In this document: positions 8,427-16,528 of the stretch, one piece after another
Position numbering within the stretch: the stretch's first letter is position 1
Layout: the number at the start of each line of letters is the position of its first letter
Program-made: the position numbers and the translations under genes
Assembly: GCA_052140165.1 (NCBI GenBank)
Contig: JBKQUM010000048.1
Coordinates: 1 to 64,000 of the forward strand
Length of the DNA stretch: 64,000 bases
Source: Bog-473 sp052140165
Lineage (GTDB): Bacteria > Actinomycetota > Acidimicrobiia > Acidimicrobiales > RAAP-2
Direction: 5' to 3'
Notes under the pieces: model-generated
Told to the model about the DNA's origin: nothing
Databases searched by the model: none
The model's input: the letters and a program-made list of their open reading frames with translations, nothing else

Positions 8427-9470
8427 CTAGGACGGCCCACCCAGATAGGCCCGGAGGTCTTCCGCAAGCGATGACGTGAACTCCATGCGTGCCCCCGTGC
8501 TCGGGTGGGTGAACGCGAGCTCGAAGGCATGCAGGAAGAAGCGCCCCGATCCGAGGCGCCTGTCCGGCGTTCCGTAGCGAGCGTCCCCGACGACCGGATG
8601 CCCGATGGCCGCCATGTGGACCCGGATCTGGTGGGTCCTCCCGCTCTGGAGAGCGAGCTCGAGCAGCGTCGTGGGCGTCCCCCCCTCCCTGCGCTCCACG
8701 ACCGCATACGAGGTACGGGCCGGCTTCCCGCCAGCCGTGACCGCCATCCTCGTGGGTGTGCGGGCGGAGCGCCCGATGGGTGCCTCGATCTCCCCCCGGT
8801 CCTCGGCGACGGTCCCGGTCACGAGAGCGAGATACCGCCGCTCCATCGTGCGCGTCGCCAACTGCCCGACCAGCTCCCGGTACGCCGCCGGGGTCCGCGC
8901 CACGGCGAGGAGCCCAGAGGTCCCCTTGTCGAGCCGGTGCACGATCCCCGGCCGGTCGGGGGCGCACACCCCTCCGGCGACCAGCTCGGCCAGGTCCGGG
9001 AAGCGGGAGAGCAGGCCGCCGACCAGCGTGCCCTCGTGGTGCCCGGCCCCCGGGTGGACGACGAGACCGGCCGGCTTGTCCACGACCACCACCTCTGCGT
9101 CTTCGTAGACCACCTCGAAGCGGACGCCCGGCTCGGCCACGACGGCATCGTCGCCTGCCTCGGGCAACATCACCATGAGCGTGCTCCCCTCTCGCAGCAC
9201 GCCACGCCCGACCCGGACCGTCGAGCCGTCGACGAGCACCCGGCCGGCCTCGACCAGCTCCGCAGCCGCGCTCCGAGAGACGTTGGCCACCATCGCCACC
9301 GCCCGGTCCACCCGGAGGCCCGCCATCAGGGCCGGCACCTCCGTCGTGATCGTCTCCGCCACCCCCGACGGTGAGGGCGCCACCGATTCGCCACCTTCGG
9401 CTCCGCGGCCCTGGTCGCCCCCGCCGATGCCCGCCTGGTCGCCCCCGCCGATGCCCGCCCGGTCGCTCAC
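8427..9470 (-). CDS. RluA family pseudouridine synthase
   Basis: 347 aa. An N-terminal Gly-rich low-complexity stretch (AGIGGGDQ twice) precedes an S4-type RNA-binding domain at about 45-105 (RVDRAVAMVANVSRSAAAELV). The catalytic domain has the RluA motif HRLDKGTSGLL near 177, with catalytic Asp near 180, then QSGRTHQIRVHMA and HPVVGDARYG. It probably modifies 23S rRNA (RluD-like) in the cytoplasm. The GTG start at 9470 overlaps the lspA stop by 4 bp (GTGA), arguing for translational coupling. lspA-rluA adjacency is common in bacteria. Last gene of the long minus-strand cluster. Confidence 0.93.
   Translation of the reverse strand: MSDRAGIGGGDQAGIGGGDQGRGAEGGESVAPSPSGVAETITTEVPALMAGLRVDRAVAMVANVSRSAAAELVEAGRVLVDGSTVRVGRGVLREGSTLMVMLPEAGDDAVVAEPGVRFEVVYEDAEVVVVDKPAGLVVHPGAGHHEGTLVGGLLSRFPDLAELVAGGVCAPDRPGIVHRLDKGTSGLLAVARTPAAYRELVGQLATRTMERRYLALVTGTVAEDRGEIEAPIGRSARTPTRMAVTAGGKPARTSYAVVERREGGTPTTLLELALQSGRTHQIRVHMAAIGHPVVGDARYGTPDRRLGSGRFFLHAFELAFTHPSTGARMEFTSSLAEDLRAYLGGPS
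9412..9459. repeat. Two tandem copies of a 24-bp unit in the pseudouridine synthase gene
   Basis: Two perfect direct copies (9412-9435 and 9436-9459) lie at the 5' end of the RluA-family gene and encode AGIGGGDQ twice. The length is a multiple of three, so the frame is kept; this looks like a replication-slippage duplication. Confidence 0.8.
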
Positions 9471-9922
9471 GCCACACTCCCCTGGCGGATCTCTTCCCGG
9501 TCCCCGAAGAGCAGGCTGGCGATCACGATGACCACGCCGACGGTCACGCATGCGTCCGCAACGTTGAAGGTGGGCCAGTAGTCGAGCGTGATGAAGTCGG
9601 GCACCCGTCCGCCGTGCCCGCCGACGATCCGCTCGCTCAGGTTCCCGACGGCACCCCCCAGCACGAGACCGGCGCCGATGGCCTGTGGCACCGTGCGGAC
9701 CTGGGCCACGACGAAGGCGAGCACCACGACGCCGATGCACAGGAGCACCGTGACGGCGACGGCCTTCCCACTGAACAGGCTGAAGGCGAACCCCGAGTTG
9801 AAGGTCATGGCCAGGCCCACCGGCCCCCAGAGGTGCCGAACGTCGTGGAGGTGATCGAGGGCCAGCGACGTGGTCACCCGATCCGCCACCACCACGATGG
9901 CGGCGATGGCAAACGCCACCAC
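9467..9922 (-). CDS. lspA: Lipoprotein signal peptidase (signal peptidase II)
   Basis: 151 aa from GTG 9922. Four membrane segments and the LspA motifs are present: the first Asp in VVVADRVTT at residue 14 (same position as in Bacillus LspA, which supports this start), FNSGFAFSLF, GGAVGNLSERIV, and the two catalytic Asp in GRVPDFI and FNVADACVTVG. The usual Asp of GNxxDR is Glu here. It removes signal peptides from diacylglyceryl-prolipoproteins in the membrane. The frame is open to an ATG at 10027, but that would overlap the upstream DksA-like gene by 94 bp. Stop overlaps the rluA-family start. Confidence 0.92.
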   Translation of the reverse strand: MVAFAIAAIVVVADRVTTSLALDHLHDVRHLWGPVGLAMTFNSGFAFSLFSGKAVAVTVLLCIGVVVLAFVVAQVRTVPQAIGAGLVLGGAVGNLSERIVGGHGGRVPDFITLDYWPTFNVADACVTVGVVIVIASLLFGDREEIRQGSVA

Positions 9923-9933
9923 CCGCGGGCGGG

Positions 9934-10833
9934 TCAGCGCCGCGACAGGCCCCCGCTCTTGCAGGCCACGCAGAGACGGGCGTAGGGCAGCGCCCGAAGG
10001 CGGGGCTTCGGAATGGGCTGGAAGCATCGCTCGCAGTACCCGTACGTCTTGTCGGCGATCCGCTTCAGCGCGTCGTCGATCTCCTCGACTGCCAGCGTCG
10101 CCTGGCCCGAGAGGGCGAGATTGCGCTCTCGGTCGACGGTCACCGTGCCGCCCTCACCGGACTCCTCGTCGAACTGCACGTCCCCGGGCTCGCGCTCGAG
10201 GGCGAGGGAGTCCGCCTCCGCTCGCAGCGAGGTCGCCTGTTCCTGGTAGATCGCGCGGTCGGCCAGGAGCAGCTCCCGGACCTCCTCGAGGAACTTGACG
10301 TCCTTGGCATAGGGGCCGGTCTTCGGCCGGACGGGCGCCGGCGGCTTGGGCTTCGGCGTGAAGGTCGTCCGGGCCGGCGCCGGCGCCGCCGCGCCCGAAG
10401 CCGGTGCAGCCTTCTTGGCCACCGCCTTCTCCGTCGACTTCTTGGCCGGCGCGGCCGCCGCAGCGCCCTTCTTCGCCGGCGCTTTCGCCGCCGCTGCCGC
10501 TGTCGCCGCCTTCTTGGCTGCCGGCGCGCTCTTCTTCGGGGCCGGCGCAGCCTTCTTGGCCGGCGCGGTCTTCTTGGCCGCCGGCGCCGGCGCAGGCGCC
10601 CTCCTCGCGGCAGCCGGCGCCGTCTTCTTGGCTGGGGGTGTGGCCTTCTTGGTGGCCGTGGTCGGCTTCTTCACAACAGGGACTGCCTTCTTCTTCGAGG
10701 GAGAGGGACGCTTCTTTGCCGTTGCAGCAACCTTGGCGGACGAGGTTTTGTTCCCGGCCCGTGACGAAGCGGTGGAGGCCGAACCCGACCCCGACACCCG
10801 CTTGACCTGGGTGCCCTTGCTCGCTGGGGTCAT
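9934..10833 (-). CDS. TraR/DksA-type zinc-finger protein with a long Lys/Ala/Pro tail
   Basis: 299 aa. Residues about 1-165 are a low-complexity Ala-Lys-Pro tract with repeated PAKK/APAKK motifs, like the tails of histone H1 and of mycobacterial HupB. The C-terminal ~130 residues form a DksA/TraR module: two helices (FLEEVRELLLADRAIY, AEADSLALEREPG, EIDDALKRIADKTYGYC) and a C4 zinc finger (C267-x2-C270 and C288-x2-C291). The tail suggests nucleic-acid binding; the DksA part suggests contact with RNA polymerase, though the catalytic-tip residues of DksA were not checked. AAGGAGG lies 6 nt before ATG 10833. Lies between divIVA and lspA. Confidence 0.85.
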   Translation of the reverse strand: MTPASKGTQVKRVSGSGSASTASSRAGNKTSSAKVAATAKKRPSPSKKKAVPVVKKPTTATKKATPPAKKTAPAAARRAPAPAPAAKKTAPAKKAAPAPKKSAPAAKKAATAAAAAKAPAKKGAAAAAPAKKSTEKAVAKKAAPASGAAAPAPARTTFTPKPKPPAPVRPKTGPYAKDVKFLEEVRELLLADRAIYQEQATSLRAEADSLALEREPGDVQFDEESGEGGTVTVDRERNLALSGQATLAVEEIDDALKRIADKTYGYCERCFQPIPKPRLRALPYARLCVACKSGGLSRR

Positions 10834-10957
10834 CGTTCCCTCCTTCGGACCACGTGACGTGGCCCCATTCCCTGACGACGACCTCGTCCGGGGAGCGGGT
10901 GACGATACCGGACAGCACGGTCAGGGGCAACACCGCCACCGCCCCCGAACCGCCGAG

Positions 10958-11713
10958 TCAGATCGGGCGCGGCGCCCCCGACACGGCGGCGCCCGAGGCG
11001 CTCTGGAGGTTGAGGGTCGGCGCGCCGTCGTCCGCTTCGGGGAGCGACGGCTCGCCCACGGCCCTGTCGGCCGGGGTGGGCTTGGGCTTGACGCCCATGA
11101 GCGAGTTGGCGGGCTGCACGTTCTCGTCCACCCACTTGAGGATCTCGGAGAGGGCCCCCCGGAGGCGGTTGCGCTCCGACTCGAGGTGCCGAGCCATGCT
11201 CTCGACGTCGGCGGCCAGCTCGGTCCGGGTGGACTCCAGCCGGGTCACCTCCTCGCGCAGCTTCTGGTGCGTCTCGGCCTGCAGCTGTGCCGCCGTCGCC
11301 TCCGCGGAGGCAATGGCGGCCCGCGCCGTCTCCTCGGCCTGCGCGACCACTGCCGCCGCCTCCGCCTCGCTCTCGCGCTTGGTCTGGTCGACGAACTTCT
11401 GGGCGAGAAGGAGCGTGCGCTGCAAGGTCTCGTCGGAGAGCGCCGCGTCGGCCGCGGCAGCGGGTGCACCCTCCTCGGCGTCGGCCACCACCGGGGCGGC
11501 TCTCTTGTCGCGCTCGAGCTGGGCGATCCGCTCGCTCGCCTGCCGCAGCCGCTCGTTCAGCTGCCGGACGTGCTCCTGGAGCCCCTCCGCCTCCTGGGCC
11601 GCCTTGTCCAGGTACTCATCGACCTCGTCGACGTTGTAGCCCTTGAGACCGAGGCGGAACTCCACGGTACGGAGCGTGTCGAGAATTGATGCGGGAGCTT
11701 GCGAATTGTCCAT
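10958..11713 (-). CDS. divIVA: DivIVA domain protein (Wag31-like)
   Basis: 251 aa. The N-terminus has the DivIVA membrane-binding signature (ILDTLRTVEFRLGLKGYN, DEVDEYLDKAA, about 9-38). Two long coiled coils follow (about 35-70 and 95-190, rich in Glu/Arg/Ala heptads) and a Pro/Ala-rich tail. DivIVA/Wag31 marks curved or polar membrane and recruits cell-wall synthesis machinery. Position just after sepF and yggT is the standard actinobacterial order. ATG 11713 has no good Shine-Dalgarno but TAGACT lies 8 nt upstream, so it may have its own promoter. Confidence 0.93.
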   Translation of the reverse strand: MDNSQAPASILDTLRTVEFRLGLKGYNVDEVDEYLDKAAQEAEGLQEHVRQLNERLRQASERIAQLERDKRAAPVVADAEEGAPAAAADAALSDETLQRTLLLAQKFVDQTKRESEAEAAAVVAQAEETARAAIASAEATAAQLQAETHQKLREEVTRLESTRTELAADVESMARHLESERNRLRGALSEILKWVDENVQPANSLMGVKPKPTPADRAVGEPSLPEADDGAPTLNLQSASGAAVSGAPRPI

Positions 11714-11759
11714 GACGGCCGAGTCTAACCCCCCCCTCCTACGATTCCAGTTATGCCAC

Positions 11760-12017
11760 TCAGGCCCTCAGCACCGGAATCAGCACGATCTGGGCCACGA
11801 GGATGACCACGAGGAAGGAGAAGTCCAGCCCTGCCATCGGGCGGATGATCCGCCGCACCGGGCGTAGGACGGGCTCGGTCGCCTGGTACAGGAAGTACTG
11901 GATCCGGGACAGCGTCGTATCCGGGCGGATGCGGAACCAGCTCAGGATCGCGTACGGGAACATGATCAGCCAGATGTAGGCCTCGATCAGCCACGCGAGC
12001 AGATGGAATATGTTCAC
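11760..12017 (-). CDS. YggT family membrane protein
   Basis: 85 aa with two hydrophobic segments (about 3-24 and 62-83) around the conserved YQATEPVLRPVRRIIRP-type loop, which identifies YggT. It is an integral membrane protein commonly placed between sepF and divIVA; a role near division or osmotic tolerance has been suggested but is not established. GTG start at 12017, 21 nt after the sepF stop; TACCCT lies 9 nt upstream. Confidence 0.93.
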   Translation of the reverse strand: MNIFHLLAWLIEAYIWLIMFPYAILSWFRIRPDTTLSRIQYFLYQATEPVLRPVRRIIRPMAGLDFSFLVVILVAQIVLIPVLRA

Positions 12018-12038
12018 CAGCCTGAGAGGGTAGTGGGA

Positions 12039-12632
12039 TTACTCGCGGCCGAAGCCGCGCTCAACCAGGCGCTGGCGCTCCTCGTCCGAGACCTTGACGT
12101 TCGTCGGCGCCAGCAGGAAGACCTGGTCCGCCACCTTCTCCATCTCGCCGCTCAGGGCGTAGGTCACCCCGCTGCAGAAGTCGATCATCCGCCGCTGCAG
12201 GTCGCGATCGGCCATCTGGAGGTTGACGATCACGGGCCGGTTGTCCTTGAGACGGTCAGCGATCTCCTTGGCGTCGCCGAACCGCGACGGCGCCACCACG
12301 TGCACCCGGGCGGACGACGGCGCCGACCCGGACGGGCTGATGGAGGTGTCCACGGGCACGGCACGCACCGAACTCGGCCGAGGCGAGACGTTGCTCGGCG
12401 CCGGCTTGGGCTGGGCGGGAACGGCGGACTCCCGGGGAATGGTCCGCACCCTGGTCATGCCGCCGCTGTACTGGGACTCTTCGGGCTGGTCGTATTCCTG
12501 GGCCCGCGGCTCGACCCGGGAGGCGGCCGAGAACCCGCGGGGTGCCCTGTCCTCCAGGTCGTCGTACTCGTCGTACTCGTCGTCGAGCAGGCCGAGATAC
12601 ACCATGGTCTTCTTCATGAACGAGGGTGACAT
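12039..12632 (-). CDS. sepF: Cell division protein SepF
   Basis: 197 aa. The N-terminal amphipathic helix MKKTMVYLGLLDDEYDEY is the membrane anchor; a Pro/Ser-rich linker covers about 30-105. The C-terminal SepF fold (about 107-190) has VVAPSRFGDAKEIADRLKDN, PVIVNLQMADRDLQRRMIDF and GVTYALSGEMEKVADQVFLLAP. SepF tethers FtsZ filaments to the membrane. Since ftsA is missing from this cluster, SepF is the likely Z-ring anchor, as in other actinobacteria. AGGAG lies 5 nt before ATG 12632. Confidence 0.96.
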   Translation of the reverse strand: MSPSFMKKTMVYLGLLDDEYDEYDDLEDRAPRGFSAASRVEPRAQEYDQPEESQYSGGMTRVRTIPRESAVPAQPKPAPSNVSPRPSSVRAVPVDTSISPSGSAPSSARVHVVAPSRFGDAKEIADRLKDNRPVIVNLQMADRDLQRRMIDFCSGVTYALSGEMEKVADQVFLLAPTNVKVSDEERQRLVERGFGRE

Positions 12633-12770
12633 ACCTTCTCCTGTCGAGTGACAGCGTAGTGCCTGCTCGGCAACCCTGGCGGGCCTTCCGTGCCTGCGCC
12701 GGGCGGCATCCGGCCGCTCAGGCTCCCCCTAGCCTCCACCAGAGGCCCCCCATCACGCTCAGGGTCCGCC

Positions 12771-13457
12771 TCAGCCCGCGCTGCGTGGAGGCCGGTCGCC
12801 GAAGAGGGCACGCCCGACTCGGACCATGGTCGTCCCTGCCGCCACCGCGGCCTCCAGATCGTCGGTCATCCCCATCGAGCGCTCCTCCAGGCCCAGTTCG
12901 TCTGCCAGCCGCCCCACCGACTCGAAGGCGGCCCGGGCGGCGGCCGGACCCGGTGCCGCCACGGTCATGAGGCCCCTCACCGCCAGGCCGAGGCCCTGCA
13001 GCCGGGTCACCAGGTCGCCCACCTCCGCCGGCGGGCAGCCGTTGCGGCCCGGCAGGCCCGTGGTCTCGACCTCCACCAGGACCCCGGCCCCGGGGGCGAA
13101 GCGCGCGATCCGGGCGCCCTCGGCCTCCCGGGCGACGCTCTGCCACAGCCCGACGATGGGCGCCAGCTGCGCCACCTTGTTGCGTTGCACGGCGCCGAGG
13201 AAGTGCCACACGACCTCCTCGGGCACCGTGCCCGACGCCTTCGCCACGAGCTCAGCGGCGTAGTTCTCGCCCACGTCGTGCAGCCCCGCGTCCACTGCCG
13301 CGTGCACTGCATCGATGCCGAACCCCTTCGTGACCGCGATCACCCGGACCCGGGAAGGGTCACCACCGGCGCGCTCGATGCGCAGCCGGACGGCCTGCAG
13401 CCTCCGCGCGACCTCGTCGCTAGCGCAGGAAGGAGGGGACGTCGAAATCGTCGTCAC
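12771..13457 (-). CDS. YggS/PLPBP family pyridoxal-phosphate homeostasis protein
   Basis: 228 aa, single-domain TIM-barrel PLP-binding protein. The PLP lysine is K44 in VIAVTKG; HDVGENYAAEL, WHFLGAVQRNK and SMGMTDDLEAAVAAGTTMVRVGRALFG are the other family blocks. Members hold PLP and buffer vitamin B6 and amino-acid pools rather than catalyse a known reaction. The GTG start at 13457 lies inside the ftsZ 3' end (38-bp overlap). Its place between ftsZ and sepF is conserved in actinobacteria and firmicutes. Confidence 0.94.
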   Translation of the reverse strand: MTTISTSPPSCASDEVARRLQAVRLRIERAGGDPSRVRVIAVTKGFGIDAVHAAVDAGLHDVGENYAAELVAKASGTVPEEVVWHFLGAVQRNKVAQLAPIVGLWQSVAREAEGARIARFAPGAGVLVEVETTGLPGRNGCPPAEVGDLVTRLQGLGLAVRGLMTVAAPGPAAARAAFESVGRLADELGLEERSMGMTDDLEAAVAAGTTMVRVGRALFGDRPPRSAG

Positions 13458-14526
13458 CCAGGTCGAGATCTTCCTCGGACCCGGTGGCGTCGGCGAAGAT
13501 GTCCACCGGCTCGGGCGTGGCGAAGATCGAGGAGGCCAGGTCTGCGGACTTCGAGGAACCCGCGCCCTCGTCCCAGCGCTCGAAACCGGCGGCGATCACG
13601 GTCACCCGGACCTCGTCACCCATGTTGTCGTCGATCACGGCGCCGAAGATGATGTTGGCGTCGGGGTGTGCCACGGCGTGGATGATCTCCGCCGCCTCGT
13701 TCACCTCGAAGAGCCCGAGGTCCGAGCCGCCCGCGATGTTGAGGACCATGCCGCGGGCCCCCTCGATGGACGCCTCGAGCAGCGGCGACGTGATGGCCGC
13801 CCGGGCCGCGTTGGCCGCCCGACCCTCACCGATGGACGAGCCGATGCCCATGATCGCCGTGCCGGCGTTGGTCATGACCATCTTCACGTCGGCGAAGTCT
13901 GTGTTGATCAGCCCGGGCACCGTGATGAGGTCGGTGATGCCGCGCACACCCTGCAGAAGGACCTCGTCGGCCATCTTGAAGGCGTTGACCATGCTGGTCT
14001 TGTCGTTGGACACGGTCAGCAGGCGGTCGTTCGGGATGACGATGAGCGTGTCGACCTTCTCCTTGAGGATCTGGATCCCCTTCTCGGCCTGCATCGCACG
14101 GCGGCGCCCCTCGAAGGTGAAGGGGCGGGTGACCACGCCGATGGTCAGGGCGCCCAGGCCCTTGGAGATCTCGGCGAAGACCGGCGCCGCCCCGGTCCCG
14201 GTGCCACCACCCTTGCCGGCCGTGATGAAGACCATGTCGGCGCCCTGGAGCGCCTCCTCTATGTCGGGCCGATGCTCCTCGGCCGCCAGCCGCCCCACCT
14301 CGGGGTCACTGCCGGCGCCGAGCCCGCGGGTGAGCTGACGCCCGATGTCCAGCTTCAGGTCGGCATCGCTCATGAGCAGCGCCTGCGCGTCCGTGTTCGC
14401 CGCGATGAACTCGACGTTGCGGAGGCCCGAGTCGATCATCCGGTTGACGGCATTGACGCCGCCACCGCCGACCCCGACCACCTTGATCACTGCCAGGTAG
14501 TTGCCCTGGGAAGGCACGGTCGTCAT
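13420..14526 (-). CDS. ftsZ: Cell division protein FtsZ
   Basis: Tubulin-like GTPase forming the Z ring, 368 aa from ATG 14526. The GTP signature GGGTGTG is at 106-112; T7 loop and NTDAQAL, PNDRLL and DFADVK blocks are intact. The C-terminal peptide DDDFDVPSFLR is the site bound by SepF and FtsW-type partners; the linker before it is short. Start: MTTVPSQGNYLAVIKVVG matches actinobacterial FtsZ N-termini and GAGGGAG lies 3 nt upstream. A second in-frame ATG at 14616, also with AAAAGG 7 nt upstream, would add 30 residues. Own promoter at 14667-14695. Confidence 0.97.
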   Translation of the reverse strand: MTTVPSQGNYLAVIKVVGVGGGGVNAVNRMIDSGLRNVEFIAANTDAQALLMSDADLKLDIGRQLTRGLGAGSDPEVGRLAAEEHRPDIEEALQGADMVFITAGKGGGTGTGAAPVFAEISKGLGALTIGVVTRPFTFEGRRRAMQAEKGIQILKEKVDTLIVIPNDRLLTVSNDKTSMVNAFKMADEVLLQGVRGITDLITVPGLINTDFADVKMVMTNAGTAIMGIGSSIGEGRAANAARAAITSPLLEASIEGARGMVLNIAGGSDLGLFEVNEAAEIIHAVAHPDANIIFGAVIDDNMGDEVRVTVIAAGFERWDEGAGSSKSADLASSIFATPEPVDIFADATGSEEDLDLGDDDFDVPSFLR

Positions 14527-14666
14527 GAACTCCCTCGTCCTCGGGTCGATCGCCGACCGTTCGCTCGCTGGTACGGACCGCCAGCCGTCACCGGGGACGT
14601 GCTTCCGATCAGCCATCCCTGAACCTTTTGGGAAGGTTGATGTTCACAGTTCGGCAACGTGACCCC

Positions 14667-14695
14667 ACCATACGGGGGGCGTTCAGGCAGGTCAA
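14667..14695 (-). promoter_or_regulatory. ftsZ promoter
   Basis: On the minus strand TTGACC (14695-14690) and TATGGT (14672-14667) are separated by exactly 17 nt in the 179-bp ftsQ-ftsZ gap. The -35 matches five of six consensus bases and the -10 four of six. Transcription would begin near 14660, upstream of both candidate ftsZ starts. An internal ftsZ promoter is usual in dcw clusters. Confidence 0.7.
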
Positions 14696-14705
14696 GCATC
14701 CTACG

Positions 14706-15551
14706 TCACCCGGCTGTCACCGTCGGGGCGTCGGGGACGCTCACATCGATGACATCGCCGTTGTGCAGGGTCGCACCCGCCAAAATCGACGAGACGTCCT
14801 CGTACTTGGCCGTGAGCTCGGCGGCCGAGCCGATGTCGACGACGATCGGGGTCGTCATGGCCAGCTGGATCCAGCCCGCCGGCTCCACCGTGACCGCCGT
14901 GACCTGCGCGGCGAAGGAGGTGGGCAGGGTCGACGCGACACGGAGCCCAGGCTCGTCCCTGGCCGCGATCACGCTGCCGGGTGCCCCCGGGGACTGCGGC
15001 ACTGTGAGGAGGATCAGCCCGGGCGGGCGGGCGGTGGACACGCTCAGCACCCGGCCGTCCGCGCTCAGCGACACCCAGCGACCCCCCGGCTCGCTGACGA
15101 CGAGGCGCGGCGTCTCCTCGGTGACCGCGATGTGCACCCCGTCGGGCCACGAGACGCGCACCGTGGCCGAGCGCACCCAGGGCATCCGTTCGACCGCCGT
15201 CGCCGCCGCACCCGTGTTCACGTCGAGCAGCGGCGGGTGGCCGGCCAGCCCGGCCTGCGCCTCGACCTGCGCGGCGGTCTCGTGCACGATCCCGGTCACC
15301 GTCACCGAGCGGGCCGAGAGGAGCGGCGAGTGGATGAGGTACCAGCCGCCCACGATGCAGCCCGTCCCCACGAGGCCGATCACGAGCACGCGCAAGCGGC
15401 GCCGCCCCTGCTCCTTCATGACGGCGGTCCGCCGGGCCGAGATGCGCGGGTCCATCCGGCTGCCGCCCCGCCCGGCGCTGTGACTGCCGCGGCGCTCCCC
15501 GCTGCGGCCCGGCGGCCGGCGCTTCCCCGTCTCCGTGTCGACCGGCGTCAT
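14706..15551 (-). CDS. ftsQ: Cell division protein FtsQ/DivIB
   Basis: 281 aa bitopic divisome protein. A basic cytoplasmic tail (about 1-52, many Arg) precedes one transmembrane segment (about 54-73) and a POTRA domain (about 77-145: LLSARSVTVTGIVHET, PWVRSATVRVSWPDGVHIAV). The beta domain of FtsQ follows to about 270. It links FtsL/FtsB and FtsW/FtsI in the membrane. The ATG overlaps the murB stop in an ATGA. Downstream is ftsZ; ftsA, which often sits here in other phyla, is absent. Confidence 0.93.
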   Translation of the reverse strand: MTPVDTETGKRRPPGRSGERRGSHSAGRGGSRMDPRISARRTAVMKEQGRRRLRVLVIGLVGTGCIVGGWYLIHSPLLSARSVTVTGIVHETAAQVEAQAGLAGHPPLLDVNTGAAATAVERMPWVRSATVRVSWPDGVHIAVTEETPRLVVSEPGGRWVSLSADGRVLSVSTARPPGLILLTVPQSPGAPGSVIAARDEPGLRVASTLPTSFAAQVTAVTVEPAGWIQLAMTTPIVVDIGSAAELTAKYEDVSSILAGATLHNGDVIDVSVPDAPTVTAG

Positions 15552-16528
15552 CGCCGCGCTCCGTTCACTGCATCAGTCTTCCCGTCACCGAAACCGAGAA
15601 GGCGGACCTCGGTGCGCAGGGTGACCCCGCAGCGCTCGGCGACGACGCCGCGGACGTGCTCCATGAGCGCGTAGACGTCGTCGGCCCGGCCGTCCCGGTC
15701 CGCCTGGATGAAATTGGCGTGCTTGTCCGACACGTGCGCCGTCCCGAGCCGGAAGCCCTTCAACCCGGCTGACTCGATCAGCCTCCCCGCCGAGTCGCCT
15801 TCGGGGTTGGTGAACACGGAGCCTGCGTTGGCACCACCGGGCTGGTGCTCGCGCCGCCATCTCACGATGGCGGCCACCGCCGCGTGTTCCTCCTCCACCG
15901 ATCCCGGCGTGACCCTGATGTCCGCCGCCACGACCAGCTGCGTGGGGGTCACCGTCGAGGTGCGGTAGCCGTACGCCAGGCGGGCGGCGTCGTCGGTCCC
16001 GCCGGCGTCCGCGACCAGGTCGACCCAGCGGTAGCGGACCAGGCACGAGGCCATGTCCGAGCCGTGGCCACCCGCGTTCATGCGCACGGCACCCCCGACC
16101 GATCCGGGCACGCCGACGGCCCACGACAGCCCGGCCCAGCCGGCGTCGGCCACCCGGCGCGCCAGCACCGGGAGCGCCAGCGCGGCCCCGGCGCGCACGA
16201 CCGGTGCCGCGGCACCGTCGCCGGTCGCGTCGGGCAGGTCGAGCCCGGCGAAGCCGCCCCCGAGATGCAGCACGATCCCGTCGAAGCCCGCGTCGGACAC
16301 CAGGAGGTTGGAGCCCCGCCCGATGACGAAGATCGGGCTCGACTCCCCCGCCGCCTGCTCGCGCAGGGCGGCCCGTACCACCTCCAGATCGGCGGGCCCC
16401 TCGACCTCGACGTACAGCGCTGCCGGCCCCCCGACGCCGTAGGTCGTCAGCGGGCCGAGCGGCCGATGGAGCGACGCCCGCTCCCCCAGGGCACCGGCCA
16501 GGGCGCGCAGATCGGCGGGCGTGGTCAC
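15548..16528 (-). CDS. murB: UDP-N-acetylmuramate dehydrogenase
   Basis: 326 aa flavoenzyme that reduces UDP-GlcNAc-enolpyruvate to UDP-MurNAc. FAD-binding blocks FVIGRGSNLLVSD, GVPGSVGGAVRMNAGG, then GANAGSVFTNP (catalytic Ser) and SAGLKGFRLGTAHVSDKHANF are present, plus the terminal LRTEVRLLGF Glu. It looks like a type I or actinobacterial enzyme. The start is GTG 16528, sharing GTGA with the murC stop; an adjacent in-frame GTG at 16531 is possible. Confidence 0.96.
   Translation of the reverse strand: MTTPADLRALAGALGERASLHRPLGPLTTYGVGGPAALYVEVEGPADLEVVRAALREQAAGESSPIFVIGRGSNLLVSDAGFDGIVLHLGGGFAGLDLPDATGDGAAAPVVRAGAALALPVLARRVADAGWAGLSWAVGVPGSVGGAVRMNAGGHGSDMASCLVRYRWVDLVADAGGTDDAARLAYGYRTSTVTPTQLVVAADIRVTPGSVEEEHAAVAAIVRWRREHQPGGANAGSVFTNPEGDSAGRLIESAGLKGFRLGTAHVSDKHANFIQADRDGRADDVYALMEHVRGVVAERCGVTLRTEVRLLGFGDGKTDAVNGARR

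Noticed and set aside
9923..10027. lspA start at ATG 10027
   Set aside because: It would overlap the DksA-like gene by 94 bp; the start at 9922 places the first conserved Asp at residue 14, as in known LspA.
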